DNA of 64,000 nucleotides from Puteibacter caeruleilacunae. Lineage in GTDB: Bacteria > Bacteroidota > Bacteroidia > Bacteroidales > Prolixibacteraceae. Every line of letters starts with the position of its first letter. Position 1 is the stretch's first letter. Below, piece after piece: positions 26,228-34,335 of this stretch. Location of the stretch: positions 106,387-170,386 of the forward strand of contig SJCO01000006.1 of assembly GCA_005217565.1 (NCBI GenBank), written 5' to 3'. Under the pieces are notes generated by a model. The model had not been told where the DNA came from. It saw only the letters and a list, made by a program, of their open reading frames with translations, and did not search any database. A program made the position numbers and the translations under genes.

Positions 26228-27889
26228 ATGAAGGGATTGACAACTCCTCGAGGATCGATATTTAGATGGATAAGTTTGATCGTGTTTTCCATCAATGTAA
26301 TCTGTTGTAACCAGACAGAGAAATGCTCCAGTGAATTAACCTGTGCTCAGTTGGATTCTATAGAATCAGTGATGTTTAAATATCCAAACTTGATAGATAG
26401 TTTGTTGCAACAAGTGGATACCACTGATATAACTCCACATGAACGTGCTCGAATAAAGACGTACAAAGGGCATTATTTAAATAATATTGGAGACTTCGAT
26501 GAGTCTATTTTAATATTGATAGAGGCAGAAGATTTCTTCGTAGAAAAAAATAATGATTACTATCTCTATTTAAATCGACTGATCAGAGCCTTTTCCTTTG
26601 AACAACTAAAGCTCTTTAGTGAAGCTGCTGGTTTATTCACACAGTGTGATAAATATTTTACAGAACATAACTATAAGGCATTAAATTTTTATTCGTCTTT
26701 AGGGCTGTTGCGATTAAATGAATTCTTAGGGCTCAACAAAAATGACCAGGAGCGGAAATTCAATAAAATTGTATCAGAATTAAATGATGAGTATTATGAT
26801 GCATTAATGTATGCTTCATTAGGTAATATATCAAATAGTGATTCAGTAAAGATGGTAAACTTTGGTCGTGCCCGAGCTATATACAAAAAATCGAAGCGCT
26901 GGTCAGAAGTATATGGGATGGATTGTAATATGCTGGATACAAAATATAGGATGAATAATTGGCAGGAGATAGAGGGGGGTGATATCAAGTTGTCTCCTAC
27001 AGACTATGTTTACAGTCCTACTCTTTATCAGGAGCTACGGAATATGTATTTTAAGGCATTTGTATTAGAGCGGCAACGAAGAAATGAAGAGGCGTTAGAA
27101 GCCGCCCAAAATGTGTTAGCCCATGCCCAAAAGATGAATGCCATTGAAGAAGAGAAACAAAGCCTAAAGCTATTGGCAATACTTTATAACCGAATTGGTG
27201 ATGATGAGCAAGCTTATCAAGTGGAACGACAGTATGTTGCAGCGAAGGATCGGCAGGAAGAAATTCTAAACAAATCACAGTTAGTTGCATTGAGTGCAAA
27301 TTATCGTTTCTCGCAACTAAAAAAGGAAGCTCTTGACTCAAAATTGAAAACGAGGAGTTTTCAGTTTATACTCCTTACTCTATTCTTTGTTTTTTGTGCT
27401 GTTTTTTTCGGGGGCTGGAATTTAGTCCGACGTAAAGAAGATGAGCGAAAGAAGGAGGCACAGACGAATGTAAGGATTGAGAAGAATTTGACGAAAGTCA
27501 ATGAGGCATTGAATGAGAAGAAAGTTGAGAAGAAGGATCTTGTTACCAAAATCAAACTTGAGCAGTTGAAATCTGAAGATTCAGATAAAATAAAGTTACT
27601 CTTAAGTGATATTAGCAATGATCATATAAGTTCATGGGTTGTATATGAAACACGCTTTTATGAATTATTTCCTGATTGGGTGGAAAAACTGAAACAGAAG
27701 TATCCCAATTTAACAGTTGGTGAAATAAAGTATTGCATGTGTTTTTATTTCAATCTGAAAAATGTCGTAATTTCTAAGTTAACAGGTAATGCAATTAATA
27801 GTGTTAAAAGTGGAAAAACACGTGTGCGAAGAAAATTAGGTTTAAAGACGATTGAAGAAGTTTACTTAGAACTTAAGCGGATTAAATAA
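26228..27889 (+). CDS. Membrane-tethered TPR / HTH transcriptional regulator (copy 2)
   Basis: The start is taken as the ATG at 26228, giving 553 residues like the paralogues; an upstream ATG at 26189 would add 13 residues not matched in copy 1. Architecture is as in copy 1: hydrophobic N terminus ending VICC, the strictly shared opening QTEKCSSELTCAQLDSIE, TPR region, membrane helix with RRKE after it, Lys/Glu-rich coiled coil, and HTH with NLTVGEIKYCMCFYFNL and INSVKSGKTRVRRKLGL. The basic recognition-helix end (RVRRKL) is intact, so it should bind DNA. It follows the propeller pair by 190 bp and may be transcribed alone. Confidence 0.8.
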   Translation: MKGLTTPRGSIFRWISLIVFSINVICCNQTEKCSSELTCAQLDSIESVMFKYPNLIDSLLQQVDTTDITPHERARIKTYKGHYLNNIGDFDESILILIEAEDFFVEKNNDYYLYLNRLIRAFSFEQLKLFSEAAGLFTQCDKYFTEHNYKALNFYSSLGLLRLNEFLGLNKNDQERKFNKIVSELNDEYYDALMYASLGNISNSDSVKMVNFGRARAIYKKSKRWSEVYGMDCNMLDTKYRMNNWQEIEGGDIKLSPTDYVYSPTLYQELRNMYFKAFVLERQRRNEEALEAAQNVLAHAQKMNAIEEEKQSLKLLAILYNRIGDDEQAYQVERQYVAAKDRQEEILNKSQLVALSANYRFSQLKKEALDSKLKTRSFQFILLTLFFVFCAVFFGGWNLVRRKEDERKKEAQTNVRIEKNLTKVNEALNEKKVEKKDLVTKIKLEQLKSEDSDKIKLLLSDISNDHISSWVVYETRFYELFPDWVEKLKQKYPNLTVGEIKYCMCFYFNLKNVVISKLTGNAINSVKSGKTRVRRKLGLKTIEEVYLELKRIK

Positions 27890-27977
27890 ATTCCAGGAAG
27901 GATTTTTACATTTAAAGGATTACTCCTTATCACTCTTATGAAGAGGATGAGTAATTCGAGATAATGAAGAATAAAGT

Positions 27978-29639
27978 ATGAAGCGATTTTCAATTCTTTA
28001 CATATTGACATTTAAATGGATTAGTTTAGTAGTAGTTTCCACGATAATAAACAGTTGTGGCCAGTCAGAAAAATGTTCAAGTGAATTAATCTGTTCTCAG
28101 TTAGATTCTATTGAGGCGGTGATGTTTAAAACTCCAAATTTGATAGATAGTTTGTTACAACAGCTGGATACTACAGATATAACTTCACATGAGCGAGCAC
28201 GGATCCAGATGTGTAAAGGATATTATTTAAGTAGGAATGGAGAGTTTGATGAATCAATAAAAATATTGATCGAGGCGGAAGATTATTTTATTAAGGGAAA
28301 TGATGAATATCATATTCAAATAAATCGAATGATTAGGGCATTGGTATTCGAGCAATTATGGCTTTTTTATGATGCTGCAAAGTTGTTAACACAGTGTGAT
28401 ATTTATTTTACACAGCATAATCATAAGGCATTAAGGTTTTATTCATCTCTAGGATTGTTAAGGTTACATAAGCAATTAGGTCTTCAAAAAGAAGAACAGG
28501 AACTTAAGCTAAAAAAACTGGCATTAGAATTGGATGATGAGTATTATAACGCAGTGTTGTTTACATCTATAAGTTATATCTCAGATAATGACTCGCTTAA
28601 GCTTGTAAATTATGCTTATGCCAGAAAGATATACAAGAAATTGAGGCGTTGGCCTGCAGTATATGCGATGGATTATAATTTACTGAATACAAAATTTAGG
28701 ATGAATGATTGGTTGGAGATAGCCGGCTGTGATACAAAGTTATCGCCCAAAGACTATGTTTATACTCCTACTCCTCATCAGCAGTTAAGGAATATGTATT
28801 TGAAAGCATTGGTTCTAGAGCGAAGTAGACGTAATGAAGAGGCGCTACAAGCAGCACATAAGGCTTTGAATTTTGCATTAAAGATAAAGGCTGTTGAAGA
28901 AGAAAAACAAAGCTTAAAAATGTTGGCTATTCTCTATAACCGAATAGGTGAGTATGGACAAGCTTACGAGATGGAGCAAAAATATGTTGATGCAAAAGAT
29001 CGACAGAAAAGAGTCATTAATAAATCGCAATTAATTGTACTGGGAGCTAACTATTATTCCTCAGAATTGGAACGAGAAGCACTGGTTTTAAGATTGAAGA
29101 AGAAGAATTTTCAACTATTGCTTCTTGGATTTTTTGTTTTGCTTTGTGTTATGTCTGTGGGTATTTGGTATGTAGTTCGGCGTAAAGAGAATAAGCGGAA
29201 GCAACTTGTACAGACAAATGTTAAGATTAACGAGAACATAAAGAAGAAAAAAAGGGTACTGAAAGAGGAAGAAATTGAGAAGAATAATCTTGCTAGTAAG
29301 CTAAAAGCTCAAAGATTGAAATCGACAAGTTCAAAGGAGTTAAAGATACTCTTGAATCATATTGATAATAACCGGATAACTTCATGGTCTGAATATGAAA
29401 CATGTTTTCATAAAATGAAACCTGGCTGGGTGGATAAACTTAAAAAGAAGTATCCTGATTTAACAGTTACTGAAATTAAATATTGCATGTGTATCTATTT
29501 CAAATTGTATAACTATGAAATATCAAGATTTACAGGTGATAGTTTTGAGTTTGTAAAAATTCAAAAAGAAACTATACGAGAAAAAACTAAAGTAGCCTCC
29601 ATTACTAGTCTTTATTGGGAATTGAGAGATATTGATTGA
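27978..29639 (+). CDS. Membrane-tethered TPR regulator with altered HTH (copy 3)
   Basis: A 553-residue paralogue of the proteins at 16995 and 26228, with a lipobox-like INSC end of the N-terminal signal, the shared EKCSSEL-x-CSQLDSIE opening, TPRs, a membrane helix (LLLLGFFVLLCVMSVGIWYVV) and a coiled coil. The first HTH helix is kept (DLTVTEIKYCMCIYFKL). The second half reads SFEFVKIQKETIREKTKVA where the other two have a VKS-x-KTR-x-R-x-KL pattern, so the basic recognition helix is largely changed. It may have a new DNA target, act without DNA binding as a partner of the others, or be decaying. It lies 88 bp after copy 2, and the transglutaminase-like gene follows 153 bp downstream. Confidence 0.78.
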   Translation: MKRFSILYILTFKWISLVVVSTIINSCGQSEKCSSELICSQLDSIEAVMFKTPNLIDSLLQQLDTTDITSHERARIQMCKGYYLSRNGEFDESIKILIEAEDYFIKGNDEYHIQINRMIRALVFEQLWLFYDAAKLLTQCDIYFTQHNHKALRFYSSLGLLRLHKQLGLQKEEQELKLKKLALELDDEYYNAVLFTSISYISDNDSLKLVNYAYARKIYKKLRRWPAVYAMDYNLLNTKFRMNDWLEIAGCDTKLSPKDYVYTPTPHQQLRNMYLKALVLERSRRNEEALQAAHKALNFALKIKAVEEEKQSLKMLAILYNRIGEYGQAYEMEQKYVDAKDRQKRVINKSQLIVLGANYYSSELEREALVLRLKKKNFQLLLLGFFVLLCVMSVGIWYVVRRKENKRKQLVQTNVKINENIKKKKRVLKEEEIEKNNLASKLKAQRLKSTSSKELKILLNHIDNNRITSWSEYETCFHKMKPGWVDKLKKKYPDLTVTEIKYCMCIYFKLYNYEISRFTGDSFEFVKIQKETIREKTKVASITSLYWELRDID

Positions 29640-29677
29640 ACCCGATTTTTGGAATTATAGTTGAATTAATATCCAAA

Positions 29678-29725
29678 TGCACCCTGTTTTTATGCAAAAA
29701 ATTCCTGTGATCTTCTTTAATTTTG
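29678..29725 (+). promoter_or_regulatory. Conserved TGCACCC element plus -7 element (site C, upstream of 29793)
   Basis: TGCACCC at 29678 with a second TATGCA at 29691 gives an imperfect version of the site A/B palindrome with a longer centre. TAATTTTG (29718-29725) matches TAnnTTTG. The upstream TTCCTGTGATCTTCTT aligns with the TTC-n-n-GT...TCTTCTT of site A. The TGCACCC to TAnnTTTG distance is 40 bp, ten less than in A and B. Confidence 0.5.
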
Positions 29726-29792
29726 AACTATTGCTTATCTGTTAGATGGATGATGTTTCAGCTTATGCAATATAAAAAATGATTAAGGAGTA

Positions 29793-31835
29793 ATGAAAGA
29801 AAGGAAGATTAAAGTGTTCTATTTGTCGCATAAGCGTATTTGTGTGTTAGTTGTTTTTATTGTGATAATGCTTTCTGCTTGTACTAAGCGAGGTAACCTA
29901 AAAGAAGCCCTTAGATTATCTGGGGAGAATAAGTCACAACTAGTTGGTTTGCTTGAAAGTTATAGTACTGAATCAGACAGTGTAAAGTTGCAGGCTGCAA
30001 AATACGTTATTTCTAATCTCCCAGGTCATTATTCTTATGACACTACTTATCTCTGTGAATATCGGACAATATGGGAAGTAAGAGAAGAGCTGATAAATGA
30101 TAAGCTAGAACCAGACGAACGAGATGCCAGGCTTAAAGAATCATGGGAATCAATAAAAAACAAGTATCCACTAGGGAGATATATTTTTGGTAAGGCAACA
30201 GAAGATATCACAACAATAAACAGTGGTTTTTTAAAACGACATATTGATCAGGCATATGAAGCTTATGTTGCTAATCCTTACTTTGATAGTATAAGTACTC
30301 GTGATTTTATAGAGCATGTTATCCCTTATAAGACTAAGAATGGTGAACCGTTTGAAGAATGGAGGGAAGGATTTTATAAAAGACACAAGCGATATGTTGA
30401 CTCTGTTTATCCTTCTCCAATAATTCCTCTTTTTGACAGTATTTTGCATGTGTATAAAGAGTATAAATACAACACTGTTTTTAAAGATTTTCCGATGTTG
30501 AAAAGCTCAGACTTTCATTTAGCACAACGAGGAATATGCGAGCAACGGTGCCGGTTTAATGCAAAGTTGTTCGCGAGCCTTGGATTCCCTGTGGCTGTTG
30601 ATTATGTGCCTGCATGGGGAAATAGAGATAATAGCCATGCTTGGAATGCATTATTGTTTGGAGGTAACACTTATGCATTTGAATCATTTTGGGATTGGCA
30701 TCGATGGAAGTATCGAAGAATCTATAACAATATTAATATTGATGAGGATTGGGGTAAATTCCGCCTACCTAAAGTCTTTCGATTTAAATATCATTCGATA
30801 GAGAGAGGTCCTCTTTTAGACAACAGGGTAGAATTGAGTAATATACCTCCATTCTTTCGTCGAGCTAAGTATGAGGATGTTTCTAAAGAATATTTCAAAT
30901 GTACGGATGTAAACGTAGCATTGACAGGTGAAATTCCTGAAAATTCATATTATGTCTATTTATGTGTTTGGGGAGATAACAGATGGAAACCTGTGCAATG
31001 GGGAGAAATTATTCACCATGAAGTGATGTTTAAAGATATGGGCCGAGATATTGTCTATCTACCAGCTATTTATAAGAATGGAAGAATTATTCCTGTTGCT
31101 AATGCTTTTTATTTAGATGAAAATGGTAAACGAAGTAATTTTGAATATAACGCTGAGCAGGAGAGTGTGCGGTTATCTCGAAAATCGTTTTGTAAACCGT
31201 ATTTCAGCAAGTGGGAAGAGGGGAATATTTGTGGTGTTTTCAGAGCAGGAAATGATGTGTCATTTAGGGAGTCAAAGGTTGTGTTGCGGATCAATAAAAA
31301 GTTGACTTTGAATAACAATATTTTTAACCTTAAACAGCCTGTCTTTACCCGTTATATTAGATATGAACTGCCTAACAAAAATGATGTCCTTGCTGAATTG
31401 TCATTCTATTCAAAGGATGGTGATAGAAGAGAAAAATTAAAAGGTAAACCGATTTGTTCAGATATCAGAGATGTAGAAGTTATGGAAAAAGCATTGGATG
31501 ATGATTTTCTTAGCTTCATTCATTTAGGCGGACTGAATTCTGAGCATAAGAAGAGAGGACACTATTGGGTTGGAATTGATTTTGGAAAGAAAGTTAATAT
31601 TGCCTCAATAGGTATTTGTCCAAGAAATGATAAAAACAATGTATTTGCAGGATTGAGGTATGAACTGTATTATTGGAACAACCAGTGGATATCATTAGGG
31701 ATTAAGAAAGCGGAGTGTAATTTTCTCGAATATGATAACGTTCCCCAAAATGCTTTGTTGTTATTAAAATGTATCGATGAGGGGCGAGAAAATCGTATTT
31801 TTAAGTATGTTGAAGGTTGTCAGAAATGGCTATAA
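29793..31835 (+). CDS. Transglutaminase-like lipoprotein with C-terminal discoidin-like domain
   Basis: A 680-residue lipoprotein (lipobox LSAC, Cys30). The transglutaminase-like core is at about 230-300: RGICEQRCRFNAKLFASLGF with Cys249 spaced like the catalytic Cys of the papain-like transglutaminase fold, then the His in NSHAWNALLFGG (His282) and an acidic candidate in AFESFWDW. The C-terminal ~150 residues look like a discoidin-type beta sandwich (HYWVGIDFGKKVNIASIGICPRND). Such proteins may cross-link, hydrolyse or cleave amide bonds in peptides or peptidoglycan; which applies here is unknown. It has its own conserved operator-promoter (site C). A decayed copy of its 3' end lies at 36892-36981. 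Confidence 0.72.
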   Translation: MKERKIKVFYLSHKRICVLVVFIVIMLSACTKRGNLKEALRLSGENKSQLVGLLESYSTESDSVKLQAAKYVISNLPGHYSYDTTYLCEYRTIWEVREELINDKLEPDERDARLKESWESIKNKYPLGRYIFGKATEDITTINSGFLKRHIDQAYEAYVANPYFDSISTRDFIEHVIPYKTKNGEPFEEWREGFYKRHKRYVDSVYPSPIIPLFDSILHVYKEYKYNTVFKDFPMLKSSDFHLAQRGICEQRCRFNAKLFASLGFPVAVDYVPAWGNRDNSHAWNALLFGGNTYAFESFWDWHRWKYRRIYNNINIDEDWGKFRLPKVFRFKYHSIERGPLLDNRVELSNIPPFFRRAKYEDVSKEYFKCTDVNVALTGEIPENSYYVYLCVWGDNRWKPVQWGEIIHHEVMFKDMGRDIVYLPAIYKNGRIIPVANAFYLDENGKRSNFEYNAEQESVRLSRKSFCKPYFSKWEEGNICGVFRAGNDVSFRESKVVLRINKKLTLNNNIFNLKQPVFTRYIRYELPNKNDVLAELSFYSKDGDRREKLKGKPICSDIRDVEVMEKALDDDFLSFIHLGGLNSEHKKRGHYWVGIDFGKKVNIASIGICPRNDKNNVFAGLRYELYYWNNQWISLGIKKAECNFLEYDNVPQNALLLLKCIDEGRENRIFKYVEGCQKWL

Positions 31836-31862
31836 TTGCTTGATATATAGTGATCTGCCAAA

Positions 31863-31919
31863 TGCACCCCGTCTGAATGCTTTATTTGCTTAATTACTAT
31901 CTAATTTTGACATGTGCTT
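31863..31919 (+). promoter_or_regulatory. Conserved TGCACCC element plus -7 element (site D, upstream of 31960)
   Basis: TGCACCCC begins at 31863, followed by GAATGC as a weak second arm. TAATTTTG (31912-31919) matches TAnnTTTG, 49 bp after the start of TGCACCC, close to the 50 bp of sites A and B. It precedes the first NVEALA-like peptide gene by about 40 bp. Confidence 0.5.
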
Positions 31920-31959
31920 TTGAAAAAGCTAATAGTTAGAATTTAAAAAAGATGAAGCA

Positions 31960-32211
31960 ATGAAGAAAAAGTTAGTAAGTATTGTTGTGGTTTTAGTTAT
32001 TATCCTAAATGTATTCTTGTCTGTGACCCCTAAAGTTACAAAGTCATCAAATGTTACGTTGAAACTAGTCGAAGCAAGGGCAGATGGAAGTTCTGAAACA
32101 GAAGAGGATGATACTGGAGGTTCTCATGATGAGAATGTTCCTACTAGCTGTGTGGATACAGGAAACTTTTTTACCGATATTATCGATTTTATATTTGGAA
32201 CAGAGGAGTAA
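31960..32211 (+). CDS. Small NVEALA-like exported peptide 1
   Basis: An 83-residue peptide: basic start MKKK, hydrophobic segment 6-22, spacer, then NVTLKLVEARADG (31-43), an acidic stretch and a single Cys64. The layout (short hydrophobic N terminus, spacer, then a conserved L-x-NVEALA-like motif and an Ala boundary) is that of the small NVEALA-type peptides of Bacteroidota. Here VEARA-Asp42 offers an AxA-type cleavage point, but at ~20 residues from the hydrophobic core it is too far for routine signal peptidase I cutting. The mature part would be ~40 residues and strongly acidic. It is 9 bp upstream of the O-antigen-ligase-like gene, so co-expressed with it, and has site D as promoter. Function unknown. 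Confidence 0.6.
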   Translation: MKKKLVSIVVVLVIILNVFLSVTPKVTKSSNVTLKLVEARADGSSETEEDDTGGSHDENVPTSCVDTGNFFTDIIDFIFGTEE

Positions 32212-32220
32212 GCTACTACA

Positions 32221-34182
32221 ATGAGTTTCAATCATGCAGACATATTGAAAAAAACGTTTAATAATATCATTCAATTACTCCCATTATTATTGTTACTAGC
32301 AATGATAATCATAGTCCCTAATTTGAGTGATACCTCATTAATGTCTCCAACCCAGGATGGAAAGACCTTTGGTTTTCTTTGGTGTATTATTGGCGCTGTG
32401 ATAGTTGTTTCAGTGTTATCTTTTATAACGAAGAAGACAGGCAGGATTATTCTATTCCAGTTAGATATTCTATTGGGAATATATGCTGCTGTGGTCTTTC
32501 TTCAAGGGGTGTATTTTCCTATTGATATATTAAAGATAATGACATTCGGTGGATTGGTGTTGTTTTATGTTCTGATTCGCAGAATAGATCTGAACTATCA
32601 TAAATACCTGTTACTAGCCATTGTAATTGCGGGATTAATTCAGGCAGTTTATGGAAATCTCCAATTATACGGAGTGTATCATTCTCATCATAGAATGTTT
32701 AAAATGACGGGTAGCTTCTTCAATCCGGGACCGTATGCTGGTTTTTTAGTTTCAGTTCTACCAATTGCATTGATCGGTTATTTTTCTCGGAACAAAGATG
32801 ATGAGGATCTGAAGGGAGAAAGAGTTAGTTGGCAAGCGTTGTGTAGTACAATAGCCAAGTATTTTTATGGTGTTACTTTTATTGTAATAATACTTGTATT
32901 GCCAGCAACTAAATCCCGTGCCGCATATTTGGGGGCTATAATCTCTATTGTCTATGCGGTTTACTGGTTGAGTGATTATGAAGTAATTAATTTGAAAATC
33001 AAAAGGTTTATTGGTCAGAGGTCGAATAAACTATTATTGGGAATATTAAGTGTAATTGTATTGTTAGGTTGTTCGTGGGGCCTTTACTCAATGAAAAAAG
33101 GTTCGGCTGATGGTCGTGTTTTAATCTGGAAGGTTGCAACACAAATGATACCGGAAAAACCCGTGTTTGGACATGGTATTGGTCAGTTTAAGTCCCAATA
33201 TATGAATTACCAGGCTTCTTATTTTTCCGCAAATCCTGATTCTCCAGATATTATGGTAGCAGACAATAGTTCTTATTCGTTTAATGAGTTTGTGAAGTTG
33301 ACTGTTGAGCAGGGAATATTAGGCTTACTATTGGTAATTGCTATGCTCGTTTTAATCTTTAGGAAGAGAAGATCAAATATCACAAAGAGAGGAAGTGATG
33401 AAGTTGACGGGATAATGAATAAGGGTAATGATTTGCAACTCCAGAATGCAAATTTAAAATTTTTAGCAGCGAAATCTGGCTTGTTGGCAGTTATCGTTTT
33501 TGGATTATTCTCTTACCCTTCAGAGATTTTACCTATCAAAATGCACTTTGTTGTTTTCCTGGCAATGATTGTTGCCTGCCAAGGGGGTGTGAAAAAGAAA
33601 ATATTAACATCAAGCAGGACATTTTCGATGTTGCAACGATGGGTAGTTACTCCTGTATTTGTTGTTCTAATGGTATTGAGTTTGGGAACAGTACACAGGG
33701 CATATCACACCGCAGTAATGTGGAAGGATGCTTACAGGCTATATCAAGTTGGAGCATATGAAGAGAGTGTAGAGGCCTATGATAAGGTTTATCATCAGTT
33801 GAACCACAATGGGGAATATTTAGTCAACTATGGTAAAGCTTTATCTATGGCTGGAAAGCATGAAAAAGCAATAGATGTTCTAAAAGAAGCGAAAGATTAT
33901 CTGAATAATACCATCCTATATACAGCATTGGGAGATAGTTATCAAGCCTTGAAAATGTATAAAGATGCAGAAAAGGCATATTGGCATGCATTTAATATGG
34001 TTCCTAGTAGATTCTACCCAAAGTACCTATTGGCCAAGATGTATTCCGAGAATGGTCATAGGAAGGAAGCATGTAAACTGGCGAAAGAGCTGTTGTATAA
34101 AAAGGTAAAAGTGAAATCGATTGCGATTGATGAGATTAGAGATGAAATGACAAAGATATTAGATAATGACGTGGAAATTTAA
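32221..34182 (+). CDS. O-antigen-ligase/polymerase-like (Wzy_C) membrane protein with C-terminal TPRs
   Basis: A 653-residue protein with about 12 membrane segments between residues 15 and 490. It has the Wzy_C-type pieces of O-antigen ligases and polymerases: LPATKSRAAYLGAI (Arg loop before a helix) and DGRVLIWKVATQMIPEKP followed by VFGHGIGQF in the large periplasmic loop. Residues about 515-640 are TPR repeats (EESVEAYDKVYHQL, HEKAIDVLKEAK, YKDAEKAYWHAF). The family joins lipid-linked glycans to lipid A or, in protein-O-oligosaccharyltransferase members, to proteins. Its place between two small exported peptide genes, with no other glycan genes around, makes a peptide a plausible acceptor (inference). 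Confidence 0.75.
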   Translation: MSFNHADILKKTFNNIIQLLPLLLLLAMIIIVPNLSDTSLMSPTQDGKTFGFLWCIIGAVIVVSVLSFITKKTGRIILFQLDILLGIYAAVVFLQGVYFPIDILKIMTFGGLVLFYVLIRRIDLNYHKYLLLAIVIAGLIQAVYGNLQLYGVYHSHHRMFKMTGSFFNPGPYAGFLVSVLPIALIGYFSRNKDDEDLKGERVSWQALCSTIAKYFYGVTFIVIILVLPATKSRAAYLGAIISIVYAVYWLSDYEVINLKIKRFIGQRSNKLLLGILSVIVLLGCSWGLYSMKKGSADGRVLIWKVATQMIPEKPVFGHGIGQFKSQYMNYQASYFSANPDSPDIMVADNSSYSFNEFVKLTVEQGILGLLLVIAMLVLIFRKRRSNITKRGSDEVDGIMNKGNDLQLQNANLKFLAAKSGLLAVIVFGLFSYPSEILPIKMHFVVFLAMIVACQGGVKKKILTSSRTFSMLQRWVVTPVFVVLMVLSLGTVHRAYHTAVMWKDAYRLYQVGAYEESVEAYDKVYHQLNHNGEYLVNYGKALSMAGKHEKAIDVLKEAKDYLNNTILYTALGDSYQALKMYKDAEKAYWHAFNMVPSRFYPKYLLAKMYSENGHRKEACKLAKELLYKKVKVKSIAIDEIRDEMTKILDNDVEI

Positions 34183-34195
34183 AAATAGAAAAAGA

Positions 34196-34230
34196 CAGGA
34201 AGTTGAACAGTTGGAATTTGTCACTTCCTG
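34196..34230 (+). repeat. Hairpin upstream of peptide 2 (shared element H1, second copy)
   Basis: CAGGAAGT (34196-34203) pairs with ACTTCCTG (34223-34230), 19-nt loop, 14 bp after the polymerase-like gene's stop. The sequence AGGAAGTT-n-AAC-n-n-TTG...CACTTCCTGCC is shared with 21316-21350. Unlike that copy it lacks a following T-run. It may be an mRNA-processing site that separates expression of the peptide from the membrane protein. Confidence 0.5.
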
Positions 34231-34234
34231 CCTG

Positions 34235-34291
34235 CCTCCTCTAAAAATGAAAGGAGGTGATGTGACAAAGATAGGAAAAAACACAAATTAG
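34235..34291 (+). promoter_or_regulatory. Consensus Shine-Dalgarno in a hairpin, with a 14-codon leader frame
   Basis: AAAGGAGGTGAT (34250-34261) matches the perfect complement of the 16S rRNA 3' end, very unusual in a genome where most genes lack such sites. AGGAGG (34252-34257) can be masked by CCTCCT (34235-34240). The small frame ATG 34247 to TAG 34291 (14 codons, MKGGDVTKIG...) overlaps the site. It ends 44 bp before the ATG of peptide 2. A GTG follows the AGGAGG closely. A leader or ribosome-standby role is more likely than a separate product. Confidence 0.35.
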
Positions 34292-34335
34292 GAGAGAGAG
34301 TAAAATTAAAGTTGTAAATAAAAAAAATAAAAGAA

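Noticed and set aside
32221..34182. Ordinary O-antigen polymerase of a polysaccharide locus
   Set aside because: No glycosyltransferase, flippase or sugar-nucleotide genes lie around it; the neighbours are peptides, redox proteins and propellers. The enzyme family is kept, the pathway is not.
34247..34291. 14-codon frame with a perfect Shine-Dalgarno as an independent peptide gene
   Set aside because: The ribosome site lies inside the frame, not upstream of its ATG, so it would not serve this start; kept only as a leader or regulatory candidate.
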